Below, piece by piece: positions 39,256-41,494 of a DNA stretch of 41,494 nt. The notes below the pieces were generated by a model, which had not been told where the DNA came from, did no database searches, and saw nothing but the letters and a program-made list of their open reading frames with translations. Numbering within the stretch: position 1 is the stretch's first letter; every line of letters starts with the position of its first letter. The DNA is from Paenibacillus rigui (GTDB lineage: Bacteria; Bacillota; Bacilli; Paenibacillales; NBRC-103111), in the NCBI RefSeq assembly GCF_002234615.1, contig NZ_NMQW01000048.1:1-41494 (forward strand), in the 5' to 3' direction. A program made the translations under genes and the position numbers.

Positions 39256-40839
39256 ATGAGCAAGAATATGCTGGATAAAATGAGGGAAGAGGTGCTGAAA
39301 CGGCGCACCTTTGCTATTATTTCTCACCCTGATGCGGGGAAAACGACACTGACCGAGAAGCTGCTCCTGTTCGGGGGCGCGATCCGCTTGGCGGGTACGG
39401 TTAAGGGCCGCAAGGCAAGCAAGCATGCGACCTCCGACTGGATGGAGATCGAGAAGCAAAGAGGGATCTCAGTCACGTCGAGTGTAATGCAGTTCGACTA
39501 TGAAGGGCATCGCGTTAATATTTTGGATACCCCGGGTCACCAGGACTTTTCCGAGGATACGTACCGTACGTTAACCGCGGCGGACAGCGCCGTGATGCTG
39601 ATCGACTCCGCCAAAGGGGTCGAGGCGCAGACGAAGAAGCTGTTCCAGGTATGCCGCAAGCGCGGGATTCCGATCTTTACCTTTATTAACAAAATGGACC
39701 GCGAAGGGCAAAATCCGTTCGAGCTGCTGGAAGAGTTGGAGCAGGTGCTCGGCATCCGGTCTTATCCGATGAATTGGCCGATCGGCTCAGGCAAGCAGTT
39801 CCGCGGCGTTTATGACCGCAAGATGACGCAGGTCGAGCTGTTCCAGGGAGATGACCACAAAGAGATTCAAGTGGAGAAGGTTGAAGGCTACGAGGATCCG
39901 CTCGTGAAAAAAATCGCAGGCGAGTTTTTTTACGACCAGCTGGTGCAGGATCTGGAGCTGCTCGATGTCGCAGGCGACGAGTTCGATATGGAGAAGGTGC
40001 GCAGCGGCGAGCTGACACCGGTCTTTTTCGGCAGTGCGATCAATAACTTCGGTGTGCAGACGTTCCTCGAAAACTTCCTGGAGCTGGCACCAACACCGAC
40101 GCCGCGCAGAAGCACCGATGGTGAAATCGATCCGATGGACGACAAGTTCACCGGCTATATTTTCAAAATTCAAGCGAACATGAACCCGGCTCACCGCGAC
40201 CGGATCGCTTTCCTGCGGATTTGCTCAGGGAAGTTCGAGCGCGGGATGGCTGTGAAGCATGTGCGCGTAGGCAAAGAGATCAAGCTGGCGCAGCCGCAGC
40301 AGTTTTTGGCGCAGGACCGCGATATCGTCGAGGAAGCGTATCCTGGCGATATCATTGGCTTGTTCGATCCGGGCATCTTCCGTCTGGGTGATTCGCTCAG
40401 CCAGGGCCGCAATGTGGAGTTCGATGAGCTGCCGACCTTCTCGCCGGAGCTGTTCTGCAAGGTGACCGTCAAAAACGCGCTGAAGCATAAGCAGTTCCAG
40501 AAGGGTGTCGATCAGCTGACGGAGGAAGGAACGATTCAAGTGTACCGGACGATCGGCTTCGACGATATGATTCTTGGCGTCGTCGGTCAGCTCCAGTTCG
40601 AGGTGTTTGAATACCGGATGAAAGCTGAATATGGCGTTGACGTCCAACTGCAGCGGTTGAACTTTCAGTTTGCCCGTTGGATCATCGATGAGAATGTGGA
40701 TCCAAGCAAGTTTCGAATCAATTCCCAGCTGGTGAAAGATAAGAAGGACAATTATGTGGTGCTGTTCGAGAGCGAATATGCGATGCGTTCCGCGATGGAG
40801 AAATACCCTAACGCGAAGTTCTTGGAGCAGGCGCCTTAA
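39256..40839 (+). CDS. prfC: Peptide chain release factor 3
   Basis: A 527-residue translational GTPase that removes RF1/RF2 from ribosomes after termination. G-domain motifs are intact: P-loop SHPDAGKTTLTEK (about 24-36), switch I with the RGISVTSSVM stretch (about 74-83), DTPGHQDF and INKMDREGQNPFELLEE. GYIFKIQANMNPAHRDRIAF marks domain II, and VVGQLQFEVFEYRMKAEYGV is a signature of RF3 rather than EF-G. The length fits. GGAAGGA lies about 9 nt before the ATG. A membrane protein gene follows after 21 nt. Confidence 0.96.
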   Translation: MSKNMLDKMREEVLKRRTFAIISHPDAGKTTLTEKLLLFGGAIRLAGTVKGRKASKHATSDWMEIEKQRGISVTSSVMQFDYEGHRVNILDTPGHQDFSEDTYRTLTAADSAVMLIDSAKGVEAQTKKLFQVCRKRGIPIFTFINKMDREGQNPFELLEELEQVLGIRSYPMNWPIGSGKQFRGVYDRKMTQVELFQGDDHKEIQVEKVEGYEDPLVKKIAGEFFYDQLVQDLELLDVAGDEFDMEKVRSGELTPVFFGSAINNFGVQTFLENFLELAPTPTPRRSTDGEIDPMDDKFTGYIFKIQANMNPAHRDRIAFLRICSGKFERGMAVKHVRVGKEIKLAQPQQFLAQDRDIVEEAYPGDIIGLFDPGIFRLGDSLSQGRNVEFDELPTFSPELFCKVTVKNALKHKQFQKGVDQLTEEGTIQVYRTIGFDDMILGVVGQLQFEVFEYRMKAEYGVDVQLQRLNFQFARWIIDENVDPSKFRINSQLVKDKKDNYVVLFESEYAMRSAMEKYPNAKFLEQAP

Positions 40840-40860
40840 AACGAAGGAGTGTGGCTGAGC

Positions 40861-41403
40861 ATGCAGCACTTGGGTACAACGGTCGGGATTACGGCCTTTG
40901 TCGGATTCATGCTGTACCGCCGGTTCAAACGAACCGTCGGTTTTCAGAAGCTGACGCCGTCCCGGTTCCGGTTCCGGATCACCGTGTTCGGCATCATAGG
41001 CTGTCTGTTTCTGTATCTCGGTTTTTTGCATCCTGTGAATTTGATAGCCGATGGAGTAGGGCTGGTCTGCGGTTTGGTGCTGAGCCATTTTGCGATCAAG
41101 CACACGCAGCTGGAGAAGCGGGAGGACGGCTGGTATTACAGCACACATCTGGGCGTACAGGTTGCAGTGCTTCTGCTGCTGGTAGCCCGCATCGGCTATA
41201 AGCTGCTGACGATGTATACGATGCCGCCCGAGGTGCTGGCAGCTGCAAATGCCGATCCGGCGCAGCAATTCACGAAGGACCCGCTGACCGTCGGCGTGTT
41301 CTTCGTGCTTGTGTCTTTTTACATCCGTTTTCTGCTTCATTTGCTCAGTGAAGTGAAGTGCCGCGGGAACGGCGGGGATTCCGCCGATCCGACTAAAATT
41401 TAA
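40861..41403 (+). CDS. CcdC-like (DUF1453) membrane protein
   Basis: A 180-residue membrane protein with about five hydrophobic segments (1-20, 42-60, 62-80, 99-118, 144-165). The conserved KLTPSRFRFRI stretch links the first two. The pattern resembles CcdC/DUF1453 proteins, named for a locus involved in cytochrome c biogenesis but of unproven function. I start at ATG 40861 with GAAGGAG about 11 nt upstream; a GTG 12 nt earlier collides with that site. It follows prfC closely and probably shares its transcript, ending at the long hairpin. The C-terminus is hydrophilic. Confidence 0.7.
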   Translation: MQHLGTTVGITAFVGFMLYRRFKRTVGFQKLTPSRFRFRITVFGIIGCLFLYLGFLHPVNLIADGVGLVCGLVLSHFAIKHTQLEKREDGWYYSTHLGVQVAVLLLLVARIGYKLLTMYTMPPEVLAAANADPAQQFTKDPLTVGVFFVLVSFYIRFLLHLLSEVKCRGNGGDSADPTKI

Positions 41404-41419
41404 AAAACTATTATTAAAT

Positions 41420-41466
41420 AGGGGTTTCACATATTAGTCATATCTAATATGTGAAACCCCTTATTT
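41420..41466. terminator. Long perfect terminator hairpin
   Basis: An 18-bp perfect stem, AGGGGTTTCACATATTAG with its complement around TCATAT, flanked by AT-rich sequence and followed by TTATTTTT. It ends the prfC-CcdC-like transcript and could act in both directions. The last 28 bases of the window show no feature. Confidence 0.9.
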
Positions 41467-41494
41467 TTAAATTAGCATAGGATGAGGCGGGTGA

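Noticed and set aside
40225-41430. A 401-codon minus-strand open frame
   Set aside because: It is antisense to prfC and the CcdC-like gene, His/Gln/Leu-rich low-complexity translation, and spans two plus-strand genes with proper start sites.

Overview
The window reads as chromosome of an endospore-forming Bacillota close to Paenibacillus. Supporting this are an alpha/beta-type small acid-soluble spore protein, a YjcZ-type mini membrane protein, a CcpN/YqfL gluconeogenesis regulator pair, a LiaFSR-type envelope-stress operon, strong AAGGAGG-type ribosome binding sites, frequent TTG/GTG starts and moderate-to-high GC. The genus is inferred from gene content, not proven.

Layout. Positions 1-1690 hold the tail of an apparent rRNA operon: a spacer that looks like the 3' arm of an rRNA processing stem, then 17 tRNA genes and a strong terminator. 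Positions 1745-7746 hold a small unknown gene, a SASP gene followed by a 42-bp minisatellite, a lipoprotein polysaccharide deacetylase, a TauE/SafE exporter, glpX, and (divergent from glpX) ccpN-yqfL, so three gluconeogenesis-related genes share one locus. Positions 7835-13657 form a molybdenum island: a structured leader, a membrane-fused sulfite-oxidase-fold enzyme, a MOSC protein, a mobA whose N-terminus is built from four 28-29-residue repeats, moaA and moeA. Positions 13722-21328 are mixed: YjcZ-like peptide, an SH3/NlpC-P60 wall hydrolase, an RskA-type anti-sigma factor whose sigma gene survives only as a region-4 stub, a sporulation-type histidine kinase coupled to an Eis-like acetyltransferase, a luciferase-like monooxygenase and a secreted protein of unknown role.

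Positions 21545-26400 form a seven-gene Lia/Psp operon (LiaI-like, PspA, PspC, PspA/LiaH, LiaF, LiaS, LiaR): sensor, regulator and membrane-repair effectors together. Positions 26401-33055 look like a rearranged accessory segment. A complete response regulator-kinase-ABC ATPase-FtsX permease operon, resembling peptide-antibiotic detoxification modules, lies between fragments that look like one transposase family. Beside it are a TetR remnant and the scar of a deleted sulfonate/nitrate-type ABC transporter.

Positions 33097-41494 return to core genome: an orphan FliD-like protein, a 29-residue membrane peptide, a GNAT enzyme, a small basic protein, zwf, a group II intron-like RNA remnant just behind the zwf terminator, a membrane-anchored metallophosphoesterase, prfC, and a CcdC-like membrane protein ending in a long perfect terminator hairpin.
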